A stretch of DNA of 64,000 nucleotides from Gillisella vitis (GCF_001541345.2 NZ_LMVL02000001.1:496001-560000), one strand, 5' to 3'. Positions 28,895-37,409 are shown, counted from the first letter of the stretch. Translations and numbers: made by a program. Notes: generated from the sequence alone by a model not told the origin.

Positions 28895-28906
28895 GTGGAG
28901 AAAGCC

Positions 28907-29806
28907 ATGACCTATCTTATCAGACAAATGGGCCACGTGATCATCTCCTCGCCGGATCCCTTGGGCGCGGCACAGGATCTTTGCGATGTCGTCGGCCTGC
29001 GGATCACGGAAGTCGACGGCGAGACCGTCTATCTTTCCAGCAACGACCGCCACCACGAAGTTACCTATATCAAGGGCGACGGAAAGGCAGTTGCCTGCGG
29101 ACTGGAGGCTGTCAATGCGGATGCCGTAGACGAGGTCTATCGCCGCGCAAAATCCGATGGGCTGGAGATATTGTCGGATAGGCCTCTGGGCAAACATTAT
29201 GAGCGTGCCGTTCGTCTGGTGGCACCCGGCGGTACGATTTTCGAAGTCCATACGCCAATCGCCCGCAGCCAGCCCCGCCAATACAGTTATTCTACGCCGG
29301 GCGCCCGTCCGCGCCGGATCGAGCACATCAATTCCTTCGCGCCTGATACCGCTGTTTACGGGGATTTCTGCGTCAAAGTTCTCGGTCTGAAGCTGTCGGA
29401 TATGACGGAAGACGGTGCCTTGCGCTGGTATCGTGCTGAAGACGGCTACCATCACACCATCGCCATGGGGCCGGGCGAAAGCGGATTGCATCACTATGCC
29501 TTCGACTTGCATTCGCTCCAGGATCTTCAGACGATCGCCGACAATCTTGCCGGCAAGGAGCGCGCTCTGGTCTGGGGTCCGGGCCGTCACGGGGCGGGTG
29601 GCAATGTCTTCACCTATTATGCCGATCCGCACGGATGCTTGGTCGAGAACTCCATCGAACTCGATCGTATCGACAATGATGCAACCTATGAACCGCGCAG
29701 CTGGGACATTTCGGAGGGATTGGCGGGACGCTGGCTCAATCTCTGGGGTACGCCACCCACCCAGTCGTTCCTGCGCCCGGGCATCGCTTTCGATCCGACC
29801 GTCTAG
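28907..29806 (+). CDS. Extradiol ring-cleavage dioxygenase (VOC, type I)
   Basis: 299 residues from ATG 28907 with GGAG upstream; the GTG at 28895 lacks one. Two tandem vicinal-oxygen-chelate domains are visible (about 1-120 and 135-270). The second carries the likely iron ligands His140 (RRIEHINS), His196 (GLHHYAFD) and Glu247 (CLVENSIE), with a further catalytic histidine pair at 182-183, matching BphC/XylE-type enzymes. It should cleave a catechol next to the two hydroxyls using Fe(II) and O2. The catechol presumably comes from the hydroxylase at 23664. Confidence 0.88.
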   Translation: MTYLIRQMGHVIISSPDPLGAAQDLCDVVGLRITEVDGETVYLSSNDRHHEVTYIKGDGKAVACGLEAVNADAVDEVYRRAKSDGLEILSDRPLGKHYERAVRLVAPGGTIFEVHTPIARSQPRQYSYSTPGARPRRIEHINSFAPDTAVYGDFCVKVLGLKLSDMTEDGALRWYRAEDGYHHTIAMGPGESGLHHYAFDLHSLQDLQTIADNLAGKERALVWGPGRHGAGGNVFTYYADPHGCLVENSIELDRIDNDATYEPRSWDISEGLAGRWLNLWGTPPTQSFLRPGIAFDPTV

Positions 29807-29913
29807 AGTTGGTCAGGCTAGAATTTGTCAGGCGAGGATGCGTGAGCATGGTCGAGGCATCGTATTCATCGGCCATGCCAGCATGTCTGGCTGGCTGGGA
29901 GAGGTTTTAAAAA

Positions 29914-30804
29914 ATGAGTTTCACATTAAATCCTGCATTTCGTTATCGAATGCCACTGTCCTTCGGGCCAGCCCCTGGACCGCGCCAAAAACCCGGCGGC
30001 GGCATGTGGGCGGCCGACGAGACAGGCCGGATGAACGCCGAATGGATGGCCGTTACCTACAGAACGTTGCCTGAAAAGCTCGAGGCATTGCTTCCGCCAG
30101 GCATGGAACTGCGCGGCGAGCCTCTGGTGACGGTATCCTGCGCCTGGTTCAAGAATCTCTACTGGCTTGCGGGCCGTGGCTACGGGATTGTCGTGGTTGA
30201 TTTTCCCGTCACCTATCGCGGCAAGACAGAGACGCTTGAAGGCACCTTCTGCCCCGTTCTGTGGGAAGGCGCACCTGACGCTATCATGACCGGGCGCGAT
30301 GAGCTTGGTTTTCCCAAGATGTTTGCCGACATTCCGGAAATCGATCACGATAAGCAAGAAGGCACCGCCGCCTGCTCTGCGTCCTGGATGGGCTTCAAAT
30401 TCTTCGATATCGCCCTGACTGACCTGGTTGAAGCTGGTAATGAGCCAGCACTTCCCGGAGCGGATAATGGTCCGTCGATGTATTATAAATATGTGCCACG
30501 CACCAGTCCCGGTGGGCGCGAGGGTGCCGATATTGCTTATGTGACCACCGCAGCAGCACCGCCTGGAACCGATGGCAGGGTCAGCAATATCAATTTCGAT
30601 GGCTTCGATTTCAAACGCTGGACGGCAAAAGGCAGCGTGGCGTGGCACCGGGCGACATTCGAACAATTGCCGCTCAGCGCCCATGTCGTCAATGGGATGG
30701 CCGATCTGGATATTCTTGAAATCACGAAAGTGCAGATGGTGGCCTTTTCCGGCCCCGGTATTGCGGTTTCAGTCAATTCAATGCGCGCAGTCGATCCGTC
30801 TTAG
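29914..30804 (+). CDS. Acetoacetate-decarboxylase-superfamily protein, probable Schiff-base enzyme
   Basis: 296 residues. The family core is visible: GRDELGFPKMFADI carries the Schiff-base lysine, Lys135. In classical acetoacetate decarboxylase this lysine is followed by a second lysine that lowers its pKa; here the next residue is Met136. Superfamily members without decarboxylase chemistry act as aldolase-dehydratases on pyruvate and aldehydes (Swit_4259 type). Position between an extradiol dioxygenase and a FAH-family hydrolase supports action on a keto acid from ring cleavage. No signal peptide. Confidence 0.82.
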   Translation: MSFTLNPAFRYRMPLSFGPAPGPRQKPGGGMWAADETGRMNAEWMAVTYRTLPEKLEALLPPGMELRGEPLVTVSCAWFKNLYWLAGRGYGIVVVDFPVTYRGKTETLEGTFCPVLWEGAPDAIMTGRDELGFPKMFADIPEIDHDKQEGTAACSASWMGFKFFDIALTDLVEAGNEPALPGADNGPSMYYKYVPRTSPGGREGADIAYVTTAAAPPGTDGRVSNINFDGFDFKRWTAKGSVAWHRATFEQLPLSAHVVNGMADLDILEITKVQMVAFSGPGIAVSVNSMRAVDPS

Positions 30805-30819
30805 ACAGGGAATATTTTT

Positions 30820-31671
30820 ATGAAATTGGCAAGATTCACAATCGACGGCGTCACCCGTCTGGGCAAGGTCGACAATCAGCGGATCGTCGATCTGACTGCC
30901 GTTGTTCCAGAGTATGGCCATTCGATGCGCCTGCTTTTGGAGGCCTATCCGAGACTAAGGCCAGCGCTGGAAGCAGCCACTGAGCCGTCTTATCTGCTTG
31001 CAGATGTGCGGCTGGAAGCGCCGATCGCCGATCCACAAAAATTCATGGCCATCGGCATGAATTATCAGGCCCATGCCGAAGAAGCGGCGGCGGCGGGTAT
31101 CAAGACCCCTGAAAGCCAATTGTGGTTCAATAAACAGGTCAGTTGCATAAACGGACCTTACGGTGACATCGTCGTGCCTGCCGTTTCAAAAATGGTGGAT
31201 TACGAGGCAGAACTTGGTTTCGTGATCGGTAAACGTTGCCGCCATGTGAGCCGCGAAGATGCCCGTAGCGTGATCGCGGGTTATCTTGTCGCAAACGATG
31301 TGACCGCCCGCGACTGGCAATTCCGTTCGCCCACCTACACATTGGGCAAATCATTCGATACCCATGGCCCCATCGGCCCCTGGATCACCACGGATGACGA
31401 AATTGCCGATCCGCATGACCTCACGTTGACCTTGTCGTTGAATGGACAGGAGCGCCAGCGCTCATCGACAGGCGACATGATTTACGACATCTATGACCAG
31501 ATCGCCTATTTATCGACGGTCATGACCTTGGAGCCTGGCGACGTCATTATCACAGGGACACCATCAAACGTCGGAATTGCGACGCAGACATTTCTGAAGC
31601 CCGGTGACGTCCTCCGCGTTGAGGTGGAGGGCTTAGGGGGCATTGAAAACCGATGCGTCGCGGAAAACTAG
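30820..31671 (+). CDS. Fumarylacetoacetate-hydrolase-family protein
   Basis: 283 residues with a short N-terminal domain and a complete FAH catalytic domain. KFMAIGMNYQAHAEEA opens the active-site region, the metal-binding pair lies in VDYEAELGFVIGK, and the third ligand in VANDVTARDWQ. SFDTHGPIGPWI and the C-terminal GDVIITGTPSNVG are standard. The family hydrolyses C-C bonds of acylpyruvates or isomerises/decarboxylates ring-cleavage products. It lies 15 bp after the acetoacetate-decarboxylase-like gene and ends the aromatic operon. Confidence 0.92.
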   Translation: MKLARFTIDGVTRLGKVDNQRIVDLTAVVPEYGHSMRLLLEAYPRLRPALEAATEPSYLLADVRLEAPIADPQKFMAIGMNYQAHAEEAAAAGIKTPESQLWFNKQVSCINGPYGDIVVPAVSKMVDYEAELGFVIGKRCRHVSREDARSVIAGYLVANDVTARDWQFRSPTYTLGKSFDTHGPIGPWITTDDEIADPHDLTLTLSLNGQERQRSSTGDMIYDIYDQIAYLSTVMTLEPGDVIITGTPSNVGIATQTFLKPGDVLRVEVEGLGGIENRCVAEN

Positions 31672-31747
31672 GACCCGTGTGGTTTAATCTCAATCACAGC
31701 CTCCTACATGATACGAAGGGTCATTAAAGATGGCATTTCGTATTCTT

Positions 31748-31828
31748 TTGCCACTATCTCAGGCCTCTGCGGCATCTGAGATAGTGGCAATGCCGTCAAG
31801 GCGAGGATGCGGTGGCATCTTCGCCTTG
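31748..31828. other. Two tandem long perfect hairpins between the aromatic operon and the sugar dehydrogenase gene
   Basis: Hairpin 1 pairs TTGCCACTATCTCAG (31748-31762) with CTGAGATAGTGGCAA (31776-31790), 15 bp with a 13-base loop. Hairpin 2 pairs CAAGGCGAGGATGC (31797-31810) with GCATCTTCGCCTTG (31815-31828), 14 pairs including one G-U, around a GGTG loop. Hairpin 2 ends a few bases before the ribosome-binding site of the next gene. Neither is followed by a T-run, so they are not classical terminators; mRNA-end protection or leader control is possible. Confidence 0.6.
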
Positions 31829-31843
31829 GTATAGGGAGGAGAG

Positions 31844-32974
31844 ATGAAGTTTCTATCTGTGATGATCGTCTGGGCTGCATGGGTCACCTCGGCTCACGCA
31901 CAAAGCATAAATGCCGGCAATCATACGGCGTCCTCGACCAAGCCCTTCACGGCTAAAGAGGTCGCACGCTTCGACACCCCATGGGCGATTGCCTTTCTGC
32001 CGGATGGTCGAATGCTGGTGACAGAAAAGCCGGGCCTGATCTTTCTCGTCCTCAAGAACGGGCGGAAAACGCCGGTTGCCAATGTCCCCGCCGTGGCCGC
32101 CGAAGGCCAGAACGGTCTTCTCGATATCGCCGTTTCATCCGGCTTTCAAAACAACCGCGAGGTCTATTTTACCTATTCAGAACCGGGAGCGTCCGGCAGC
32201 AGTCTCGTTCTGTCGCGCGCGCAATTGGCCACATCCGGCACAAGCGCATCACTTGAAGACATCAAGGTGATCTGGCGTCAGACGCCAGCCGGTGGCGGCG
32301 GGCAATCCGGCGGCATTATCGCTTTTGATCCTGATGGTACGCATCTTTACCTGACGGTTGGTGACCGGATGCGCCCGGATACGGCACAGGACCCCGACCA
32401 GGCGCGCGGCAAACTCCTGCGGCTCAATCTGGATGGCTCGACGCCTGCGGATAATCCCCATGCGGATCAAGGCGGCGTGAAAGCCCAAACCTTCACGACC
32501 GGCCATCGCAACCCCTATGGTCTTGCCTTTGGGCTTGATGGAAAACTATGGCTGCATGAAATGGGGCCGCGCGGTGGCGACGAACTCAATCTGATAAAAG
32601 CAAATGGCAATTATGGCTGGCCGCTGGTGTCAAATGGCGACAATTACAGTGGAACACGGATACCGCGCCACTCGACCAGGCCGGAGTTTATTGCTCCGGC
32701 TGTTTATTGGAACCCGGTGATCGCTCCGGCTGGCCTTGCGATCTATAATGGTCAGATGTTTCCGCAATGGCGTGGCTCGGCGCTAATTGGTGGCCTTGCA
32801 TCCATGGCCCTGATCAGGGTGACATTTGACGGCCATGGCGGTGCAGAAGAGGCGGATCGCTTCGATATGGAAGCGCGCATCCGCGATGTCGCGGTTGCCC
32901 CTGATGGCGCGGTATGGGTTATCGAAGACGATAGTGAGGGGCGTCTGTTGCGTCTGACGCCCGTCAAAGGGTGA
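31844..32974 (+). CDS. PQQ-type glucose/sorbosone dehydrogenase homologue (Asd/YliI-like), exported
   Basis: 376 residues. A signal peptide ends near AHA-QS (residue 19-20). The beta-propeller motifs TPWAIAFLPDGRMLVTEK, NGLLDIAV, TVGDRM, TGHRNPYGLAF, LHEMGPRGGDELN and NYGWPLVS define the soluble aldose dehydrogenase family, which oxidises sugars in the periplasm with PQQ. The segment that normally holds the catalytic histidine reads GGGGQSGGIIAF near residues 148-158, with Gly where the histidine is expected and no following Arg, so activity may be altered or lost. GGGAGGAG precedes the ATG. It may be transcribed apart from the aromatic operon. Confidence 0.85.
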   Translation: MKFLSVMIVWAAWVTSAHAQSINAGNHTASSTKPFTAKEVARFDTPWAIAFLPDGRMLVTEKPGLIFLVLKNGRKTPVANVPAVAAEGQNGLLDIAVSSGFQNNREVYFTYSEPGASGSSLVLSRAQLATSGTSASLEDIKVIWRQTPAGGGGQSGGIIAFDPDGTHLYLTVGDRMRPDTAQDPDQARGKLLRLNLDGSTPADNPHADQGGVKAQTFTTGHRNPYGLAFGLDGKLWLHEMGPRGGDELNLIKANGNYGWPLVSNGDNYSGTRIPRHSTRPEFIAPAVYWNPVIAPAGLAIYNGQMFPQWRGSALIGGLASMALIRVTFDGHGGAEEADRFDMEARIRDVAVAPDGAVWVIEDDSEGRLLRLTPVKG

Positions 32975-32989
32975 AAATGGTGGTGATCG

Positions 32990-34303
32990 TCACCCCGTCT
33001 GCCCGGCGGGGTGCATTGAGCTCAAGAGCGCGCTGATCTGCACGGTGCTGAAGTTTGAATAGGTGTCCGACACGGCATAGGGCAGGGCGATGAGATCGCC
33101 GTGGCGCATGGCACCGCAGGAATAGACGACATTGGGCACATAGCCTTCACGCTCGGTTGGTTCCGGTTGCAACAAAGGCTCGACCGTCCGCGCCAGGATG
33201 ATGCTGGGGTCCTCCTTGTCGAGAAGGGTGACGCCAATCGAATAGCGGCGCATAGGGCCGACTCCATGGGTAAAGAGCAACCATCCCTCGTCAATTTCGA
33301 CGGGCGATCCGCAATTGCCGATCTGAACGAACTGCCAGGCGAATTCGGGTTTCATCAGAACAAGACCCTCGTCCCAGTGATGCAGGTCGTCTGAATACAG
33401 CAGGAAGAGGTTTTCGCTGTCCTGACGGGCAATCATCGCAAAGCGTCCGTTGATGCGCCGAGGAAAAAGCGCCATGCCCTTGTTGCGGGCGGCGGGACCC
33501 CGCAGCGGGGTCAGCGTGAAACTCAGGAAATCTTGGGTTTCCAGAAGCTCCGAGCGGATCGAGGAGCCACTATAGGCCGTGTAGGTGGCAAAATAGACGG
33601 TCTTGCCGTCGTCATCGAAAGCCACGAACCGGGCGTCCTCTATCCCGTTCGATTGCGCTTCCGTGACCGGAAAGATCACACGTTCGCTGAGATCGCTTTC
33701 ACTGTCGAAGCTGATGCCGATGCAACCTGCCGGTGACAGGCCATCACTGGCATGGATGTGCGGCAGACCCGCAAGGCGAACCGGCGGATCGATGGTGACG
33801 GCTCCCTCGGCATCGATCATGCCCGTTCGGAAGGTCAGCGAGGAAATATGTCCTTCTCCAACCGCCCGCAGGCTGATGATCACCCGGCAGCATCCTTGCG
33901 TCATACCGGTCTGGTCGGGATGCGCAACGATGCTCGGATTGAAGAGGGCAGCGGATTCGAACGAATATTCGTTCATGAAATACGCGCCCACCAATTGTCT
34001 TTGTTGTTGGCTGAAGCTTTGATGTTGGGAGAAAGCATCCTCCATCGCATCGGCCCGCAGCTCGAACTGTCGCAGCAGGTTGCGATGCCGGCCTTCGAAA
34101 TTGTCGAGAATGTCGCGCAGCTGGTTTGTGGTTCCGGTCGGATCGAGTGACAGGACGCGGTCGACAATTTCATTGGCCCGGCTTTTGTCACGCGGGTTCA
34201 GGTGGCGTGGTTCCGTCGATGGCTTGAATGGCCGGACGATGACACGGGTGGGATCGGGCCGGAGATAGAGGGCCTGCCGATTGAGGAGGCTTGAATTGGG
34301 CAA
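32990..34303 (-). CDS. Glycoside hydrolase family 130 protein (mannosyl phosphorylase-like)
   Basis: 437 residues from a TTG at 34303 with AAAGGA upstream. The five-bladed-propeller family is recognised by FNPSIVAHPD, the catalytic-region NGIEDARFVAF (usually EDPR; here Ala), RNKGMALFPRRINGRFAMIARQ in part, GNCGSPVEIDEGWLLFTHGV in part and YVPNVVYSCGA. GH130 enzymes phosphorolyse or hydrolyse beta-mannosides. It is 35 bp downstream of a large glycosyltransferase gene in the same operon, so the two probably build and recycle the same mannose-containing glycan (inference). Confidence 0.85.
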   Translation of the reverse strand: MPNSSLLNRQALYLRPDPTRVIVRPFKPSTEPRHLNPRDKSRANEIVDRVLSLDPTGTTNQLRDILDNFEGRHRNLLRQFELRADAMEDAFSQHQSFSQQQRQLVGAYFMNEYSFESAALFNPSIVAHPDQTGMTQGCCRVIISLRAVGEGHISSLTFRTGMIDAEGAVTIDPPVRLAGLPHIHASDGLSPAGCIGISFDSESDLSERVIFPVTEAQSNGIEDARFVAFDDDGKTVYFATYTAYSGSSIRSELLETQDFLSFTLTPLRGPAARNKGMALFPRRINGRFAMIARQDSENLFLLYSDDLHHWDEGLVLMKPEFAWQFVQIGNCGSPVEIDEGWLLFTHGVGPMRRYSIGVTLLDKEDPSIILARTVEPLLQPEPTEREGYVPNVVYSCGAMRHGDLIALPYAVSDTYSNFSTVQISALLSSMHPAGQTG

Positions 34304-34338
34304 GGCTGATCCTTTTTTGATTGGCGCTGGAAGAGTGC

Positions 34339-36618
34339 TTAAGAAAGCTGCTGGAGCTCCGCCAGCTTTGGCGCGACATGCGTCAGGCGGGATGCCCGGC
34401 CAACTTCAAAGCAGGAGATCAAGTAGCAGAGCACGGATTCCGCTCCCCGGTTTTCGTTGGCGCGATCCGGATGCAGTCCGTCCCGGCAACTGCCGGTTTC
34501 CGGATCGACAAGGGAAACACCGTGATCGTTGCTGCCGGTAAACCAGGTAAAGGTACGATTGGCGGCCTCCAGCCATGACTTGTCGCGGGTGGCGTCATAG
34601 GCCGCAAGGCAGGCGGAAATTGTGGCTGTCGCTTCCACCGGCTGCTGGTCGAAGAGCTTGGGCGCTTCGCCCACATCGAAAAAGCCATCGGTGCCGACCG
34701 GCCTGAACTGGCCGCCGGAAGCCGTCTGCTGCTGCATCAGCCAACGTAGCGTTCTGAGGCCGGTATCCATGAGTTCGTCCGAGCCGGTTGCCATGCCTGT
34801 GGCGATCAAGGCTTGCGGAATGCGGGCGTTTTCATAGGAAAGCCCGTCTTCAAACCAATGCCGGTCATCTGTGGATACCTGGTGTTCTAGCCTCATCAGA
34901 CGCTCAGCAAGCACTGTGCGCAGCTGTGCTGCGATAGCGTCCTCTGGCGTGACCCTGCAATAGGCATCGAGGCCGATCAGAGTGAAGGCCCAGGCCCGTG
35001 GCGAATGGAAATGTTCGACCACAGGGGCTGCTTTGGCAAACAGAGCCGCAGCCCAGCGGCGGCGCGGCCGGTCGCTGTCGGATGCGGCGCAGATGCCGAG
35101 CGACCAGAGCGTTCGGCCATGGCTGTCTTCGGAGCCCTTGTCTTCCAGCCACCGGCGGTCAAAGCTCATGAAGTTGCGAAACTGTTTCAGGTCGGGGTTC
35201 CAGGCATGCTGGATAAAGCTCGCGAAAGAGGCGGTTCTACTGTCATGGATGCCGGTTTCTCCGGCGCCAGCCAGATGGCACGCAAGGATCAGCGCGCGCG
35301 CATTGTCATCCACGCAGTAGCCATGCGCACGGTCCGGCACGGAGAACACCGCATGTTGGAAAATGCCGGTATCGTCGCACATGGCATTGAAATGTCCGAG
35401 TTTCAGGCTGGTGCCTTGCTGCGGGCGGGTCATGCTTTGCGTTATGAGATCGCGGATCAGACGCGGTCGGTAAGCGGCGCGCGCTGTCTCGATGCTTTTA
35501 AGATAGAGCGACGCAGTCTGTGGCCAGATCATCGACCGGCCCGTCGCATAGGCGGCCTGGCGCATCGCCTGACGTGCCTGGTCGTCACCCAGCAATCGTG
35601 CAATTGCCTCGCCAGTCGCCTGCGCATCGCTGAACGGGACGAGGATGCCGCGATGGTCGTCTAGAAGCTCACGGGCATGCCAATAAGGGGTCGATACCAC
35701 GGCGCTGCCCATGCCGAAACTGTAGGCGAGCGTTCCAGAGGTCATTTGCGCCTCGTCACGATAGGGCGTGACATAGACATCGCACATGGCGATGAAATCA
35801 AGGAGTGTCGGCACATCGACGAATTGGTTGAGAAAGACGACGGATCGTTCGACGCCGAGCTGTTCGGCCCGGATGCGCAGGCTGTCGCGATACGCTTCCT
35901 TCTCCCGGCGCAGCAGCGTGGGATGCGTCGCGCCAAGGACGATATACAGCGCGTCGGGCTGTACCTTCAAAATGGCCGGCATGGCATCGATGACCACTTC
36001 GATGCCCTTGTTGGGGGAAAGAAGTCCAAAGGTCAGAATGATCTGCCGACCGCTATAGCCCATCTTGCCTTTGGCAAGCTCCGGGTCATGGAAGGCTTTG
36101 TCGGGAATACCGTGGGCAATGACATCGATCTTGCCTGGGTCCACGCCATAGACGTTTTCGAGAAACTCGCGTCCCTTGTCTGCCATGACCACCACTCGGC
36201 TCGATGCGGCGGCTACCTGTTGCAACACCCGTTTCTGGGATGGTGTCGGCTCGGCAAGGATGGTGTGGAACGTCGTGATGACGGGAATTCGCAGGTGTGA
36301 CAGCAGCGTGAGAATGAAGGCGCCATCCGGGCCACCGAAGATACCGAACTCGTGTTGCAACGAGACGGCCCGGTAATCCCCATTGTTCAGGATACGGGCC
36401 GCGGTCACATAGTCCTCAATCTCGCCATCGCGGATGTCAAAGACGACATTGGCCGGATAGGCGTAGTTCAGCTTGTCATCGGTCATCGCGATGATGCTGG
36501 TCTCTATACCCTCTGACGGATTGGACATGGCGTGGCTGAGGTCGGTGGTGAACGTGGCGATCCCGCACTGCCTTGGAAGCGAATTACCGATAAATGCGAT
36601 ACGCTTGGTCTTGATCAT
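34339..36618 (-). CDS. Large glycosyltransferase (GT4) with C-terminal glycosidase-like helical domain
   Basis: 759 residues. The N-terminal half (about 1-380) is a GT-B glycosyltransferase of family 4: FIGNSLPRQCGIATFTTDL, TLHTI-like TTFHTILAEPTP, VIAHGIPDKAF, LTFGLLSPNKGIEVVIDA in part and the EX7E-like region TPYRDEAQMTSGTLAYSF. The C-terminal half (about 400-759) has repeated helix patterns with VDDNARALI, EDSHGRTLWSLG, ARIPQALIATG and HGVSLVDPETGSCRDGLHP, as in alpha/alpha-barrel glycosidases. AAGGGA precedes the ATG. The fusion of transferase and glycosidase-like domains with a GH130 partner is seen in rhizobia; the product glycan is unknown. Confidence 0.85.
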   Translation of the reverse strand: MIKTKRIAFIGNSLPRQCGIATFTTDLSHAMSNPSEGIETSIIAMTDDKLNYAYPANVVFDIRDGEIEDYVTAARILNNGDYRAVSLQHEFGIFGGPDGAFILTLLSHLRIPVITTFHTILAEPTPSQKRVLQQVAAASSRVVVMADKGREFLENVYGVDPGKIDVIAHGIPDKAFHDPELAKGKMGYSGRQIILTFGLLSPNKGIEVVIDAMPAILKVQPDALYIVLGATHPTLLRREKEAYRDSLRIRAEQLGVERSVVFLNQFVDVPTLLDFIAMCDVYVTPYRDEAQMTSGTLAYSFGMGSAVVSTPYWHARELLDDHRGILVPFSDAQATGEAIARLLGDDQARQAMRQAAYATGRSMIWPQTASLYLKSIETARAAYRPRLIRDLITQSMTRPQQGTSLKLGHFNAMCDDTGIFQHAVFSVPDRAHGYCVDDNARALILACHLAGAGETGIHDSRTASFASFIQHAWNPDLKQFRNFMSFDRRWLEDKGSEDSHGRTLWSLGICAASDSDRPRRRWAAALFAKAAPVVEHFHSPRAWAFTLIGLDAYCRVTPEDAIAAQLRTVLAERLMRLEHQVSTDDRHWFEDGLSYENARIPQALIATGMATGSDELMDTGLRTLRWLMQQQTASGGQFRPVGTDGFFDVGEAPKLFDQQPVEATATISACLAAYDATRDKSWLEAANRTFTWFTGSNDHGVSLVDPETGSCRDGLHPDRANENRGAESVLCYLISCFEVGRASRLTHVAPKLAELQQLS

Positions 36619-36737
36619 CAGAGGTTCCCTTCAGAACGCCGTCGCCGGTGGGTTGACTGCCGGCTCGTCCCTGGACCGGGAGCCTGCGATGGTGTGAACA
36701 GTGAGTGTCTTTCTGGTTCCTCTTGAACTTGGCGCAG

Positions 36738-37034
36738 CTATCCAGTTGCGGCGAGGCCCGTTGCGGGGAGGCCAGTTGCGGCGACGGATGTCGTCCGATC
36801 CTTTTCCATGGCAGCGTCCAGATCGAGATTGTCGATGGCGACAAGGCTGGTTGTCGCTCCCCTGGTGATTTCGATCAGCGTTGCCACCCGCCGATAGGCG
36901 AGCCAGGAAATGCCGGTAATCTGTTCTTCGTCATCCTTGACCTGATAGTCACCGGCGGGTTGCGTACCCTCAAGGCCCGGAAGGATGAAGGGACATTCAA
37001 AATGCACGATACGTGTCTTGGTTCTGGTAAACAT
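36738..37034 (-). CDS. Small conserved hypothetical protein
   Basis: 98 residues from ATG 37034 with AAGGAAG upstream; the open frame continues to 37115 without a better start. The body (HFECPFILPGLEGTQPAGDY, QVKDDEEQITGISWLAYRRV, ATLIEITRGATTSLVAIDNL) resembles a short protein common in rhizobia whose function I do not know. The C-terminus ends in a low-complexity VAATGLPATGLAATG tail encoded by near-identical 15-bp repeats, so its length may vary between strains. It is 119 bp upstream of the glycosyltransferase gene, in the same direction. Confidence 0.7.
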   Translation of the reverse strand: MFTRTKTRIVHFECPFILPGLEGTQPAGDYQVKDDEEQITGISWLAYRRVATLIEITRGATTSLVAIDNLDLDAAMEKDRTTSVAATGLPATGLAATG

Positions 37035-37208
37035 TAATCTGGCTTCCTTGAACGGGCATGACAGGATAGCAAGCTGGCACGGCGGGTTAGGCACGGCATG
37101 AACCGTGTTGCGCAATTTAAGAAATAGGCGAGCCGCATCTATAGACTGTGAGCTGCAATCTGGGAGCTGAAATCCGGCCGTTCCGTAGCGAGGCTGAAAC
37201 TGTTTTCA

Positions 37209-37409
37209 TCAAAGGCCATCATGAGCGACAAAGCGAATGCCGTGCGCAGATGGAGCCAACATAAAACGAGTGACGTTTCGGCGCAGACCTGGTTTTGTCG
37301 TGAGAGATTTCAGGCAAGCGCTTTGTGAAGCCGTTGGTGTCAGGCCGAGGCGCGGCTTTCCAATAGGCTTGAAAGGGTCGATTGACTTGAAAAGACTGTC
37401 GGAAGACAT
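37209..37409 (-). CDS. Small unknown protein with a perfect Shine-Dalgarno
   Basis: 66 residues from ATG 37409. AAGGAGG lies 6 bases before the ATG, as strong a ribosome-binding site as any in the window, which is the main support. The sequence begins MSSDSLFKSIDPFKPIGKPR, is basic in its second half and has no membrane segment or recognised motif. It lies between the catalase and the small hypothetical gene, on the same strand. It may be a real small stress-related protein or a chance frame. Confidence 0.45.
   Translation of the reverse strand: MSSDSLFKSIDPFKPIGKPRLGLTPTASQSACLKSLTTKPGLRRNVTRFMLAPSAHGIRFVAHDGL

Noticed and set aside
29807..29913. Direct repeat of GTCAGGC after the dioxygenase gene
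   Set aside because: Only two short imperfect copies; too little to call a repeat or a site.
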